A DNA stretch of 15,810 nt from Bacteroidetes bacterium UBA4408 (GTDB lineage Bacteria > Bacteroidota > Bacteroidia > UBA4408): assembly GCA_002389785.1 (NCBI GenBank), contig DGQS01000077.1:1-15810 (forward strand). Reading direction: 5' to 3'. Every line of letters starts with the position of its first letter. Position 1 is the stretch's first letter. The translations under genes were made by a program, and so were the position numbers. This document shows positions 7,704-15,454 of the stretch, piece by piece. The notes beneath the pieces are model-generated. The model saw only the letters and a program-made list of their open reading frames with translations. It was not told the DNA's origin and searched no databases.

Positions 7704-9167
7704 ATGAAAAAACTGTTACAAATTAGTCTTGCTGCCTTGCTTTTGTTCTCTGTTGAGAACAGCTTTGCACAACGATACCTGAACGAGGTATTTACCAATG
7801 TTACGATAACGCCGAATGTAAAATACGGCCGAAATATTTCGGTGTTAACAGGTTCTCCTGTAGCACAGGATTTATTTATGGATGTGTATGAGCCAACCGG
7901 CGACACAGCTACTAAGCGTCCGGTTATTATATATTTACATACCGGAAGTTTTTTACCAACTCCTTTAAATGGTTCACCAACCGGATCAAAATCAGACAGT
8001 GCAGTAGTTGAAATGTGCAGCCGATTTGCAAAACGCGGATATGTTGCCTGTGCAGTTTCTTATCGTTTAGGATGGAATCCACAAAGCGCTAACCAAGACG
8101 TTCGTACCGGCACCTTATTGAATGCTGTGTACCGTGGAATTATCGATGCTAAAACATCGGTACGTTTTATGCGCGAAAATTTCTCTGTAGGTGGAAATAC
8201 TTTTAAAGTTGATACCAGCAAATTTGTAATTGGTGGACAAGGAACCGGTGGGTATATCGCTTTTGCTTATGCTTCGCTTGATAAAGTGGCTGAATTAAAC
8301 TTAACTAAATTCTTAGATGCTTCTTTTGCTCCTTATGTAAACCAGGCATTGGCCGGTAACTTTGGGGGTACTGATTCAACTTTCTTAAACTCTCCTTCAC
8401 AAAATCATCCAACTTATTCAGATAAAGCGAATATGATTTTTAATTTAGGTGGTGCTTTAGGAGATTCTTCTTGGTTAGAGGCAGGTGATATTCCGATGGT
8501 TGCATTTCACGTTCCAAGCGATCCATTTGCTCCCTATACTTATGGTGCTGTTATCGTTCCGGTGTTGAATTTGTTTGTGGTAAACGTAAGCGGAAGTCAT
8601 GATGTGATTCGCAGAGCCAACCAATTAGGAAACAATAACATCATTAACAATGTAACTTATACCGATCCATACACCACTGCTGCAAATGCTGTAAATGGTG
8701 GCTATGCCAGCTTAATGCCGTTTTATCTTCCAGGTCCACAAGCAGGTCCTTGGGAATGGTGGGATCCGGCAAATACGAATCACAATGCAGGATTGGCAAC
8801 TAATCCTAACATGAGCAAAACCAAGGGAATGGCTTACATTGATACCATCCAAGGTTATCTTGCTCCTCGTATGGCAAAAGTATTAGGCTTACCGGGTGCA
8901 CCAATTGGAATTAAGTCAATTGATTCTCAAAAAGCAGCGGTTTCTGTGTATCCGAATCCATCTCAAGCTGACATTAAAATTAGCAGCAACGAAAACATAG
9001 CGCAAATTTTTGTTTACGATGCTTTGGGTAATTTGGTAAAACAAATTAACAATGTAAATGCAAACAGCTATTTATTAGAACGCAAAGGAATGGAAGCCGG
9101 TATTTATTTAGTAAAAACCATGAGCGATAAAAATCATCAATCCATCCAAAAAGTGGTGATGCAATAA
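7704..9167 (+). CDS. Secreted alpha/beta-hydrolase-fold protein with T9SS type A sorting domain, nucleophile Ser apparently missing
   Basis: This is a 487-residue exported protein. The signal peptide (about 1-22, ending in SFAQ) is followed by an esterase/lipase-like alpha/beta hydrolase domain (about 50-395). The fold shows in RPVIIYLHTGSF (72-83, the oxyanion-hole strand, normally HGG), then AKRGYVACAVSYRLG and DAKTSVRFMRENF. The nucleophile elbow, usually GGxSAGG, reads GGQGTGG (177-183), so the catalytic serine position is G180. An acid (D273 in VPSDPF) and possible histidines (H299, H360) remain. Residues about 414-487 (SVYPNPS, VYDALGNLV, AGIYLVKT, KVVMQ) form a T9SS type A sorting domain, so the product is expected at the cell surface or outside. 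It may be a binding protein or an enzyme with an unusual mechanism. Confidence 0.85.
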   Translation: MKKLLQISLAALLLFSVENSFAQRYLNEVFTNVTITPNVKYGRNISVLTGSPVAQDLFMDVYEPTGDTATKRPVIIYLHTGSFLPTPLNGSPTGSKSDSAVVEMCSRFAKRGYVACAVSYRLGWNPQSANQDVRTGTLLNAVYRGIIDAKTSVRFMRENFSVGGNTFKVDTSKFVIGGQGTGGYIAFAYASLDKVAELNLTKFLDASFAPYVNQALAGNFGGTDSTFLNSPSQNHPTYSDKANMIFNLGGALGDSSWLEAGDIPMVAFHVPSDPFAPYTYGAVIVPVLNLFVVNVSGSHDVIRRANQLGNNNIINNVTYTDPYTTAANAVNGGYASLMPFYLPGPQAGPWEWWDPANTNHNAGLATNPNMSKTKGMAYIDTIQGYLAPRMAKVLGLPGAPIGIKSIDSQKAAVSVYPNPSQADIKISSNENIAQIFVYDALGNLVKQINNVNANSYLLERKGMEAGIYLVKTMSDKNHQSIQKVVMQ

Positions 9168-9185
9168 TTTTCTTAGTATTAAGAG

Positions 9186-9219
9186 AAAAGCCGATTCAGC
9201 AATGAGTCGGCTTTTTTTT
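9186..9219 (+). terminator. Intrinsic terminator after the hydrolase-like gene
   Basis: The arms AAAAGCCGATTC (9186-9197) and GAGTCGGC plus T residues (from 9204) pair with one G-T wobble around the 6-base loop AGCAAT. Eight T residues follow the stem (9212-9219). It lies 18 bp past the stop codon. The rest of the 212-bp convergent gap up to 9379 shows no gene or repeat that I can support. Confidence 0.85.
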
Positions 9220-9379
9220 GTAAGAACAAGCAAAGTTCATTGTTTTAATTTAATTATTGAATAGTATTTTATTTTCTAGAATTCTCATTAAGTGTATAAG
9301 AAGTTTTGCTTTGAGATACCAATAATCACTATTTACACGGTGTTTTTGATTTGAAAATCGTCTAATCAAAAGTGTGTGT

Positions 9380-10870
9380 TTATTCATTTACTTTGAGTTT
9401 ACTTCTAAAATCAAGATCGTGCTGAACCAATAAGCTCATACTTGCAAAAAGTAAAAAAGCAGTTTTATCAGTATCCAGGTAATTATTAAACAATCCATGT
9501 ATCAAGTAGGTTACGAATCCTAACAACAAATACAAACAGGTGTTGTACTGCTCAGTATTGGGGCATCTCAACAACAGGTGAAGACTCTTTTTAAGCAGCA
9601 AAATTATAAGTATCAAAAATGCTGCAAGTGCAAAAATTCCGCTTTCGGTAAGCAATAATAAATACTCATTGTGTGCAGAACCTCCGCGTCCGAGCGGAAT
9701 GTTGTAAGGGCTAAACACACTAATATAGGTAATCTCATCTTCTAACTGATAGCCTAAATATTGAAATTGAAAAGTTCCCGGCCCAAAGCCTAACATTGGT
9801 TTATCTTTAAACATGCGCCAAGCACAACTCCATCTATTTAAACGTTCGGCATTTGAAACGTCGGTGGTAATATTGGTTATGGATTGTGTTTGCTCAATGG
9901 CGCTTGTAGTTGCAGCAGTAGATATGCTTTTGTTTTCATAAAAGTTATTCGTGAGCTTTTCAGCATTTAGTGTTGCAAACAATCCTGCTACGCCTATAGC
10001 CGCCAAATAGAATCTTGGTTTTAATTTAAGTTTGATTCCTATTCCCAAAAGTATAGCAATAGCACAACTAATCCAGGCGGCTCGGCAAAATGTAAAATAA
10101 AGCGCAGTTAAAAAAACAGCGCTAATGCAACCATGTATTACCAAGTTTTGAATAGCATTTTGTTCCTTCTTAATCCTGAAAATTTGTAAAACATGAAAGG
10201 GTAAAACAAAAGCCAGACAAGCACTATAGATGGTATGATCAGAAAAAAATGGATTCACGGCAAATGCCGCAGTTTGCTTGCTCCAATGATAGTTTGATTG
10301 GTTGTACAAAAAGTAAGGTGAAACTAAAAACAAGCTAATGCTGTAAGCAGTAAACAGCAGTTTAATTGTGTTTACGGTATGTTTAAACACCGAATAAATT
10401 CCAAAATAAAAAACCAGGATATAAACGCTTTTCACACTAATGGCTTTAGCCGAAATCCAGAATAGGCTGCTGTTTAGAGCACTTATACCACAAAAAAATA
10501 AGTAAACAAGCAGCAAGAGGCTCACAGGATGCAACAGAAATTCGGAGCTAACAAAACCTTTCCGCATCCATAATGCAAATAAAGCAATGAGCAGTATAAA
10601 CAACCAAGCTTCAGAAGGAAAACCCAAGTCAATATCAGATAGGGGCAAAGCAATTTTTTGAGAAAATGGCAATAAAATGGCAAGTAAGTAAAAGCTATAG
10701 TTTAAGTGGCTAATTGAAAGTATATAACCGACTGCTACCAGTATGCAAAGTGTACTTATTAAAATAAAGTGATTTCCTGAGGTGATAAGTAAAGCGCAAG
10801 CCAGAATAAAAAAAGCCCCGACAAAATAAAAGGTTTTCGAAATGCCGGTGGAGTCAACTTTCCAAGGCAT
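9380..10870 (-). CDS. O-antigen ligase / polymerase family membrane protein (WaaL/Wzy-like)
   Basis: This is a polytopic inner-membrane protein of 496 residues, with about a dozen hydrophobic segments. Family members either join completed O-antigen to lipid A-core (WaaL) or polymerise repeat units (Wzy) on the periplasmic face from lipid-linked donors. The large periplasmic loop (about 300-405) carries the signature NRWSCAWRMFKDKPMLGFGPG and then GSAHNEYLLLLTESG with H400, the conserved catalytic-type histidine. R263 in FCRAAW fits the conserved arginine of WaaL. Sequence alone does not separate ligase from polymerase. The start overlaps the wzz-like gene by 17 bp, so translation is probably coupled and the two proteins likely serve the same polysaccharide. 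Confidence 0.88.
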   Translation of the reverse strand: MPWKVDSTGISKTFYFVGAFFILACALLITSGNHFILISTLCILVAVGYILSISHLNYSFYLLAILLPFSQKIALPLSDIDLGFPSEAWLFILLIALFALWMRKGFVSSEFLLHPVSLLLLVYLFFCGISALNSSLFWISAKAISVKSVYILVFYFGIYSVFKHTVNTIKLLFTAYSISLFLVSPYFLYNQSNYHWSKQTAAFAVNPFFSDHTIYSACLAFVLPFHVLQIFRIKKEQNAIQNLVIHGCISAVFLTALYFTFCRAAWISCAIAILLGIGIKLKLKPRFYLAAIGVAGLFATLNAEKLTNNFYENKSISTAATTSAIEQTQSITNITTDVSNAERLNRWSCAWRMFKDKPMLGFGPGTFQFQYLGYQLEDEITYISVFSPYNIPLGRGGSAHNEYLLLLTESGIFALAAFLILIILLLKKSLHLLLRCPNTEQYNTCLYLLLGFVTYLIHGLFNNYLDTDKTAFLLFASMSLLVQHDLDFRSKLKVNE

Positions 10871-11819
10871 GCTTTACTTGCTTAAGCTGAATTGAAAATA
10901 GCATCCAAACAATGCAAAAAAGTCCGGCTAATACTGTTGTGAGTGCTACAATTAACAAACGATTGGGCGAATCTTTTTGATAGTTAACTTGTGCCGGAGA
11001 AATAATATAACAGGTTGGAAAATTGGTGTTTAAATTGCTCGATGCTTGCTCATAACTCGATTGCAATTCGGCCAATTGTGCCAGCATCGCTTCATAGTTG
11101 TATTGTTTTTTTAGATCAAAATCAGCACTCCCATTGTTGGTAAGTTCACGAATTAAATCAATTTGTTTTTTCATGCGCTCCACAAAGGATTCATTTTTTA
11201 AGTTTAAATTAGGAATGTAATTATCCTTTACAATTCGGTTAATATTGGCTGCAAACACGTCAAATTCCTTCACCTTATTGCTGTAATCTTTTTCTAAATT
11301 ACTTAAAGCAGCACTCAGGTTTTTTCGTAAAATGGTTGCTTTTATTGCATCTGTAATTTCAACAATGGTGTTTGCAATAGTTGCCGCCAAAACAGGATCG
11401 GTATCTAAAACAGTTACCGATAAAGCGTTGTATCGGGTTCGTTCAATGGCTATTTTTTCGTTGTATTCTTTATTTAAATAATAGCGCCAAACCGTTTTAG
11501 TTGTATCAATGCCGTAATGCGCAATCAAATTAAACTTTTTTATAACCGAATCGCGCACCAAATTAGATTTTAATACTTGAATGTGCTGATCAATTTCTTT
11601 CTCGCTGCCAAAGCGAACATCGTATTGAATCAATGTTTTGTTAGAACTGGTGTTGGGAGGGTAAAAAATAACTTCAGATTTATACAAGGGGGCCAAAAAA
11701 AATGGTCCGGAAAATACGATGGAAACTAGCGCAACGCTGAGCACAAAAGCGATTACTGTCTTTTTATTTTTTAGCAAGGATCGTAGCAGCGCTACCTGAA
11801 GCTTTTCTTCCGATTTCAT
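10854..11819 (-). CDS. Wzz/GumC-type polysaccharide chain-length determinant protein
   Basis: This is a 321-residue polysaccharide co-polymerase that sets chain length of a surface glycan or helps its export. Two membrane helices flank a periplasmic domain: helix 1 at about 21-43 and helix 2 at about 287-310. A Wzz-like beta domain (LYKSEVIFYPP, SLSVTVLD-type strands, DTDPVLAATIANTIVEI at 139-155) leads into a long coiled region (about 160-265). The proline-containing segment SPAQVNYQKDSPNRLLIV lies just before helix 2, as is usual. There is no cytoplasmic tyrosine-kinase domain. It begins 6 bp after the EamA gene and overlaps the ligase gene by 17 bp, so all three are probably cotranscribed. 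Confidence 0.85.
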   Translation of the reverse strand: MKSEEKLQVALLRSLLKNKKTVIAFVLSVALVSIVFSGPFFLAPLYKSEVIFYPPNTSSNKTLIQYDVRFGSEKEIDQHIQVLKSNLVRDSVIKKFNLIAHYGIDTTKTVWRYYLNKEYNEKIAIERTRYNALSVTVLDTDPVLAATIANTIVEITDAIKATILRKNLSAALSNLEKDYSNKVKEFDVFAANINRIVKDNYIPNLNLKNESFVERMKKQIDLIRELTNNGSADFDLKKQYNYEAMLAQLAELQSSYEQASSNLNTNFPTCYIISPAQVNYQKDSPNRLLIVALTTVLAGLFCIVWMLFSIQLKQVKHALES

Positions 11820-11825
11820 ACCGGT

Positions 11826-12728
11826 TTATTGTATGTTTTGATTGCGATTGGCCCTGTCTGAAGAACTTACTAAATACACACCAATAAAGATTAAAAAGCC
11901 GGACACAATTTTTACTGCATCAATTTCATCACGCCCTAAGAATACAGCAATTCCAGCAGCCAGTAAGGGTTGTAAATAGATGTAGATACTCACTACCGAT
12001 GAACTTACCTTTTGCAAGGCATAATTATTTAATAAGTAAGCAAAATAGGTAGTGCCTACAACCACAAATGCCACAGAAAGCAATATGTCGGTTGGCATCA
12101 TCGAAAAATCGGCTTCAACAAACTCACTGTATCCAAAGGGTAATACATAAAACCAGGCAAATAAAAACACCCATTTTATTACGGTAATGGTGCGGTATTT
12201 CATAATTAAAGGTTTGGCCACTACCAGGTAAATTCCCCAAGAAATTGCATTTATAAGAATACACAAATCGCCTCTCCAGGTAAGCGAACCAATGGTTAAA
12301 TCGTGTTTTATAAGTAGCAAAATAATAGCACCGAGTAAGCCAATCAATATTCCGGATAGTTTTTTAGGAGTAATGCGTTCACTGGCCACAGAGGTAGCTA
12401 CCAACAATACCAGAATGGGAGTAATTACCATAATGATGGCTGCATTAATGGGAGTGGTCATGCTTAGTCCCTTAAAAAACAACAGTTGATTAATGGCTAC
12501 TCCAAACAAGCCGCAAAAGGCCAAAAGGGGAATGTCTTTGCGGTTAATTTTTTCAGGAACAAAAATTCCGGTTATCCAAAACAACATCACGGCACCGCTT
12601 ACGCGCACTACAATAAAACCAAATGGTTCAAGGTAAGTGGGCATTACGCCTTTAGCAATGGTGTAATTCGCTCCATAAATGAGCGCAACTATAAAAAGTG
12701 CAAGGTGCGATTTAAAATTTTCCTTCAC
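11826..12728 (-). CDS. EamA family (DMT superfamily) transporter
   Basis: This is a 300-residue inner-membrane protein with ten predicted helices in two tandem EamA repeats (about 8-140 and 150-290). The first repeat begins LALFIVALIYGANYTIAKG, typical of the family, and the second begins WRGDLCILINAISWGIYLVVAKPL. Family members export amino acids, metabolites or sugar-nucleotide-type compounds; the substrate here cannot be assigned. It is the first gene of the minus-strand operon and is 6 bp from the wzz-like gene. That position may mean a role in glycan precursor movement, but it may equally be a chance operon partner. The ATG at 12728-12726 gives a normal-length N-terminus. Confidence 0.88.
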   Translation of the reverse strand: MKENFKSHLALFIVALIYGANYTIAKGVMPTYLEPFGFIVVRVSGAVMLFWITGIFVPEKINRKDIPLLAFCGLFGVAINQLLFFKGLSMTTPINAAIIMVITPILVLLVATSVASERITPKKLSGILIGLLGAIILLLIKHDLTIGSLTWRGDLCILINAISWGIYLVVAKPLIMKYRTITVIKWVFLFAWFYVLPFGYSEFVEADFSMMPTDILLSVAFVVVGTTYFAYLLNNYALQKVSSSVVSIYIYLQPLLAAGIAVFLGRDEIDAVKIVSGFLIFIGVYLVSSSDRANRNQNIQ

Positions 12729-12758
12729 GTGAATGAATTCAAATTAGTGTGTTTTTTT

Positions 12759-12766
12759 CAAAGATA
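12759..12766 (-). promoter_or_regulatory. Candidate -7 element for the EamA-wzz-ligase operon
   Basis: Read on the minus strand this is TATCTTTG, an exact match to TAnnTTTG, 30 bases before the EamA ATG. The expected -33 region falls on or next to the palindrome at 12775-12789, and no good TTTG is seen there. Confidence 0.4.
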
Positions 12767-12774
12767 GTTTTTTT

Positions 12775-12789
12775 GAAATTACTAATTTC
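12775..12789. promoter_or_regulatory. Palindrome in the EamA/scoA divergent region (candidate operator)
   Basis: GAAATTA-C-TAATTTC is a perfect 7-1-7 inverted repeat. It extends to 12772-12792 with one mismatched pair. It lies in the 81-bp gap between divergent genes. It overlaps TAATTTCG (12783-12790), a one-mismatch -7 element located 19 bases before the scoA ATG, and the upstream part of the EamA promoter. A dimeric regulator bound here could control both directions. AT-rich palindromes also arise by chance. Confidence 0.4.
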
Positions 12790-12809
12790 GAATCCAAATT
12801 AATAAAAGT

Positions 12810-13508
12810 ATGATCAATAAAACGGTTGCAAGTGCAGAAGAAGCAATAAAAGGAATACAAGATAACATGACCTTGATGTTGGGTGGTTTTGGATTGTGTG
12901 GGATACCCGAAAATTGTATAACAGCGCTCGTTAAAAGTGGAGTAAAAGGTTTAACCTGTATAAGCAACAACGCCGGGGTGGATGATTTTGGATTGGGATT
13001 ATTATTGAAGCAGCACCAAGTTAAAAAAATGATTTCGAGTTACGTGGGTGAGAATGCTGAATTTGAAAGGCAATTGCTCAGTGGCGAACTCGAAGTTGAT
13101 TTAATACCGCAAGGAACATTAGCTACCCGAATACAAATGGGAGGTGCCGGTATTCCTGCGTTTTTTACTCCTGCCGGTTATGGTACTGAAGTAGCCAACG
13201 GAAAAGAAATTCGTGAGTTTCATGGCAAGATGTACCTCATGGAAGAATGGCTAAAAGCCGATTTTGCGATTGTTAAAGCCTGGAAAGGAGATACTCAAGG
13301 AAACTTAGTTTACAAAGCCACGGCGCGAAATTTTAACCCCATGATGGCCACTGCCGGAAAAATTACCATTGCCGAAGTTGAGCAGTTGGTTGAACCGGGC
13401 GAACTGCATCCCGATGAAATTCACACACCCGGTATTTTTGTGCAACGCATTTTCGAAGGAAAAAATTACGAAAAGCGCATTGAACAAAGAACTGTAAGAA
13501 CTAAATAA
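12810..13508 (+). CDS. scoA: 3-oxoacid CoA-transferase subunit A (succinyl-CoA:acetoacetate type)
   Basis: This is the alpha subunit of a family I CoA-transferase. With subunit B it moves CoA from succinyl-CoA to acetoacetate, used in ketone-body and short-chain acid metabolism in the cytoplasm. It has 232 residues, full length. The family signature [10 protein letters not shown] is at 25-34, and [26 protein letters not shown] (about 98-123) and [24 protein letters not shown] are strongly conserved. Acetoacetate:acetyl/butyryl-CoA transferase (AtoD-like) is an alternative substrate assignment. Subunit B normally follows within a few bases. Here the gene is closed by its own terminator and scoB starts 1.9 kb further on. 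Confidence 0.93.
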   Translation: MINKTVASAEEAIKGIQDNMTLMLGGFGLCGIPENCITALVKSGVKGLTCISNNAGVDDFGLGLLLKQHQVKKMISSYVGENAEFERQLLSGELEVDLIPQGTLATRIQMGGAGIPAFFTPAGYGTEVANGKEIREFHGKMYLMEEWLKADFAIVKAWKGDTQGNLVYKATARNFNPMMATAGKITIAEVEQLVEPGELHPDEIHTPGIFVQRIFEGKNYEKRIEQRTVRTK

Positions 13509-13517
13509 GCGCTTATC

Positions 13518-13572
13518 CCAATCTTGTGTTTTTAGCTTTTTCTTAAAGCTTCCTTTTTAGATTGGTTTTTTT
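13518..13572 (+). terminator. Candidate intrinsic terminator after scoA
   Basis: CCAATCT (13518-13524) pairs with AGATTGG (13559-13565), which runs straight into seven T residues. Inside this outer stem AGCTTT (13534-13539) pairs with AAAGCT (13545-13550). The compound fold, nine bases after the scoA stop, looks like a terminator, although the outer stem is only 7 bp and the internal loops are U-rich. From 13573 to 13693 I see no convincing promoter for the next gene. Confidence 0.6.
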
Positions 13573-13693
13573 CCCATTCAGCAAAAATTTATCGCTAATC
13601 CAATTAGATAAGTATATCTATGCAGGCAATTTGAAAAAATGTGTTGCAACTTTTCAATGTATAACATAAAATCATAGATCTTACACCTTGCAT

Positions 13694-15277
13694 ATGACCA
13701 CTAAAAAAGCGTTTGTACTACTTCTAATTATTACCCTTTTCTCGTTTCAACAAAGTCAAGCTCAGTGCACCGCTTGTACTTACACACCTGTTGCTATGAG
13801 CAATTGTCCAACTACTCCACCTAAACCTCGTGGATTATATGTAAATGAATTTTTTAGTTTCAACAGTGCCTTTTATGGTCCGCAACAAGGCATTGATGCT
13901 GCACATTCTATTTTAGGTGTGGATGCCAATAAGGACGGTATTTACGAAAAGGAGGATGCACTTTTAGCTTATTGCAAATCAAATAGCTTTTCACGAATCA
14001 CGCTTTATGATATTTGGAATGTGCTTCGATTTCCAACCTCTATGTATGGTAGCTTAAGCTATAGCGACCACTTGAAACGCTTTATAACGAAGGCTAAAAC
14101 AGGAAATTATGGAATTACCGATGTAGGCGTTACTATTTGGAATCCGGTAACTCCTACTTATGTGGCAGCTTACAACGGTATAAGTTCAAATTGCATTTTA
14201 CAAAAAATGGCGATTGCCAATACAAACGGAAATACTTCCTATTTCAAAGTAAAGGATGCACCGGATGAAATGGAAGAAAACGAACACAATTCTTTTTATC
14301 CTGCAAATCTTTCAACGGTAGCTGCTGAAAACGAACCTGAATTGGATGAAGCAACTGCTGCTTCATCTGCGCGTGTTGATGTACTTAGTTCCTATAAAAT
14401 TGACCACATGGTTTCTGAATTTGAATTTTGGAATACCAATACCTTTAACACAGTAGCACGTAGAGATTCAGCCTACCGTGTGTTTCAAAACATGATGAAT
14501 TACATGCAATGCATTAAATCTGCAAGTGTTGATCCTTTGAGTATTTACGTATATTTGGGATACCTTGATAAGGATTCATACGATGATAAAACACAAGCGC
14601 AATTTATCGATAACATTGCCGACAAAATTTATATCAGCAATTACAAATGCAATCCGAATAGTTTGTTTTTAACAAGTATTCAGAGCCGAATTGATATTTT
14701 TTCAGCATCTAGCGGTCCTACCAAAGCAAATTCTAAAATTGTAATTTTATTGTGCGGTACCAATCAAAGCGATGCCATTGCAAATGATCCATTTAACAAC
14801 GGTTGGTGTGATTTTCTCGGTCCTTTTTTAAAGGTAAGCGGAAACACCATGGCTTGTGCCGAAGGATTATTTAAAACAGCATTCGATAATTACAAATTAG
14901 CAAATCCGGGCAAATGGAACAGTACCTTAAACAGTTTTCAGTGGTATCCTTACACCATTCTTAAAAAGAATTCTGTAAAACGATTAGCTGAAGAAAGTAC
15001 AAGCAATATTGCTAGTGAAGATTTATTTTCAGTATTCCCTAATCCGGTAAATTCTAGTGCAACATTCGCTTTTAGTACAGATGCTGAAATGTTACAAGAT
15101 GCAGCTTTAACGGTGTTTGATAATACAGGTAAGGTAATTGCACAACAGGCACTAAATTCTATTTCAAACAATCAATTTACACTAGACCTTAGTACAATAA
15201 ATTCGGGCTTGTATTTTTGCAAAATAGTTAGTCCAAATTGGTCGAGTACTACCTCTAAATTAGTGGTTGTAAAATAA
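13694..15277 (+). CDS. Secreted protein of unknown function with T9SS type A sorting domain, inserted between scoA and scoB
   Basis: I do not recognise the family. The preferred start is the ATG at 13694 (527 residues), two codons inside a longer frame that would need TTG at 13688; the ATG gives a standard signal peptide (about 1-24, ending QSQAQ). The middle (about 45-425) shows regularly spaced hydrophobic strands such as SRITLYDIW (100-108), ITDVGVTIWN, DHMVSEFEFWN (237-247), LSIYVYLGYLD, DKIYISNYKC and KIVILLCGT, which resemble a (beta/alpha)8 barrel of glycosidase type. E242 and E244 are possible catalytic acids. DANKDGIYEKED (77-88) resembles a calcium-binding EF-hand loop. About eleven cysteines follow the signal peptide. 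Residues about 444-527 (FSVFPNP, VFDNTGKVI, SGLYFCKI, KLVVVK) are a T9SS sorting domain. Confidence 0.8.
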   Translation: MTTKKAFVLLLIITLFSFQQSQAQCTACTYTPVAMSNCPTTPPKPRGLYVNEFFSFNSAFYGPQQGIDAAHSILGVDANKDGIYEKEDALLAYCKSNSFSRITLYDIWNVLRFPTSMYGSLSYSDHLKRFITKAKTGNYGITDVGVTIWNPVTPTYVAAYNGISSNCILQKMAIANTNGNTSYFKVKDAPDEMEENEHNSFYPANLSTVAAENEPELDEATAASSARVDVLSSYKIDHMVSEFEFWNTNTFNTVARRDSAYRVFQNMMNYMQCIKSASVDPLSIYVYLGYLDKDSYDDKTQAQFIDNIADKIYISNYKCNPNSLFLTSIQSRIDIFSASSGPTKANSKIVILLCGTNQSDAIANDPFNNGWCDFLGPFLKVSGNTMACAEGLFKTAFDNYKLANPGKWNSTLNSFQWYPYTILKKNSVKRLAEESTSNIASEDLFSVFPNPVNSSATFAFSTDAEMLQDAALTVFDNTGKVIAQQALNSISNNQFTLDLSTINSGLYFCKIVSPNWSSTTSKLVVVK

Positions 15278-15295
15278 TCGCACTATTTATTTTTG

Positions 15296-15329
15296 AAGCC
15301 TGTTGCACCTTTTGCAGCAGGCTTTTTTT
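15296..15329 (+). terminator. Intrinsic terminator before scoB
   Basis: AAGCCTGTTGCA (15296-15307) pairs with TGCAGCAGGCTT (15313-15324) across a 5-base loop with a single G-T wobble, and the stem ends in seven T residues (15323-15329). It lies 18 bp after the stop of the secreted-protein gene and would keep that message from running into scoB. Confidence 0.88.
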
Positions 15330-15426
15330 ATTGAATGTGATGGAAATTTTAAAGGCATATCCTCAATTTAATTCAGTTTCATTCGTTTAAATTTTAGTTG
15401 GAAAGCGATACTATCGAACGAATTTA

Positions 15427-15434
15427 TACTTTTG
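15427..15434 (+). promoter_or_regulatory. Candidate -7 promoter element of scoB
   Basis: TACTTTTG is an exact TAnnTTTG match, and the scoB ATG follows 20 bases later. The nearest upstream TTG (15398-15400) is 26 bases away, longer than the usual spacing, so the -33 element is weak. With the terminator at 15296-15329 upstream, scoB appears to have its own promoter. Confidence 0.5.
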
Positions 15435-15454
15435 AAAAATCAAATTTTGAAAAG

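Noticed and set aside
9220..9379. Possible small RNA or small gene in the convergent gap
   Set aside because: No promoter-like element, stable stem or open frame was seen; the stretch is plain AT-rich spacer after the terminator.
12782..12970. Open frame on the minus strand covering the start of scoA
   Set aside because: It is antisense to a clear conserved gene, overlaps the divergent promoter region, and has no recognisable protein features.
13505..13516. Perfect 12-bp palindrome ATAAGCGCTTAT over the scoA stop codon
   Set aside because: It has no loop, includes the stop codon and last sense base, and does not lie near a promoter; probably chance.
13688..13693. A TTG start two codons before the ATG of the secreted-protein gene
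   Set aside because: TTG starts are rare in this group, and the ATG at 13694 gives a complete, standard signal peptide, so the extra His-Leu/Met codons are not needed.
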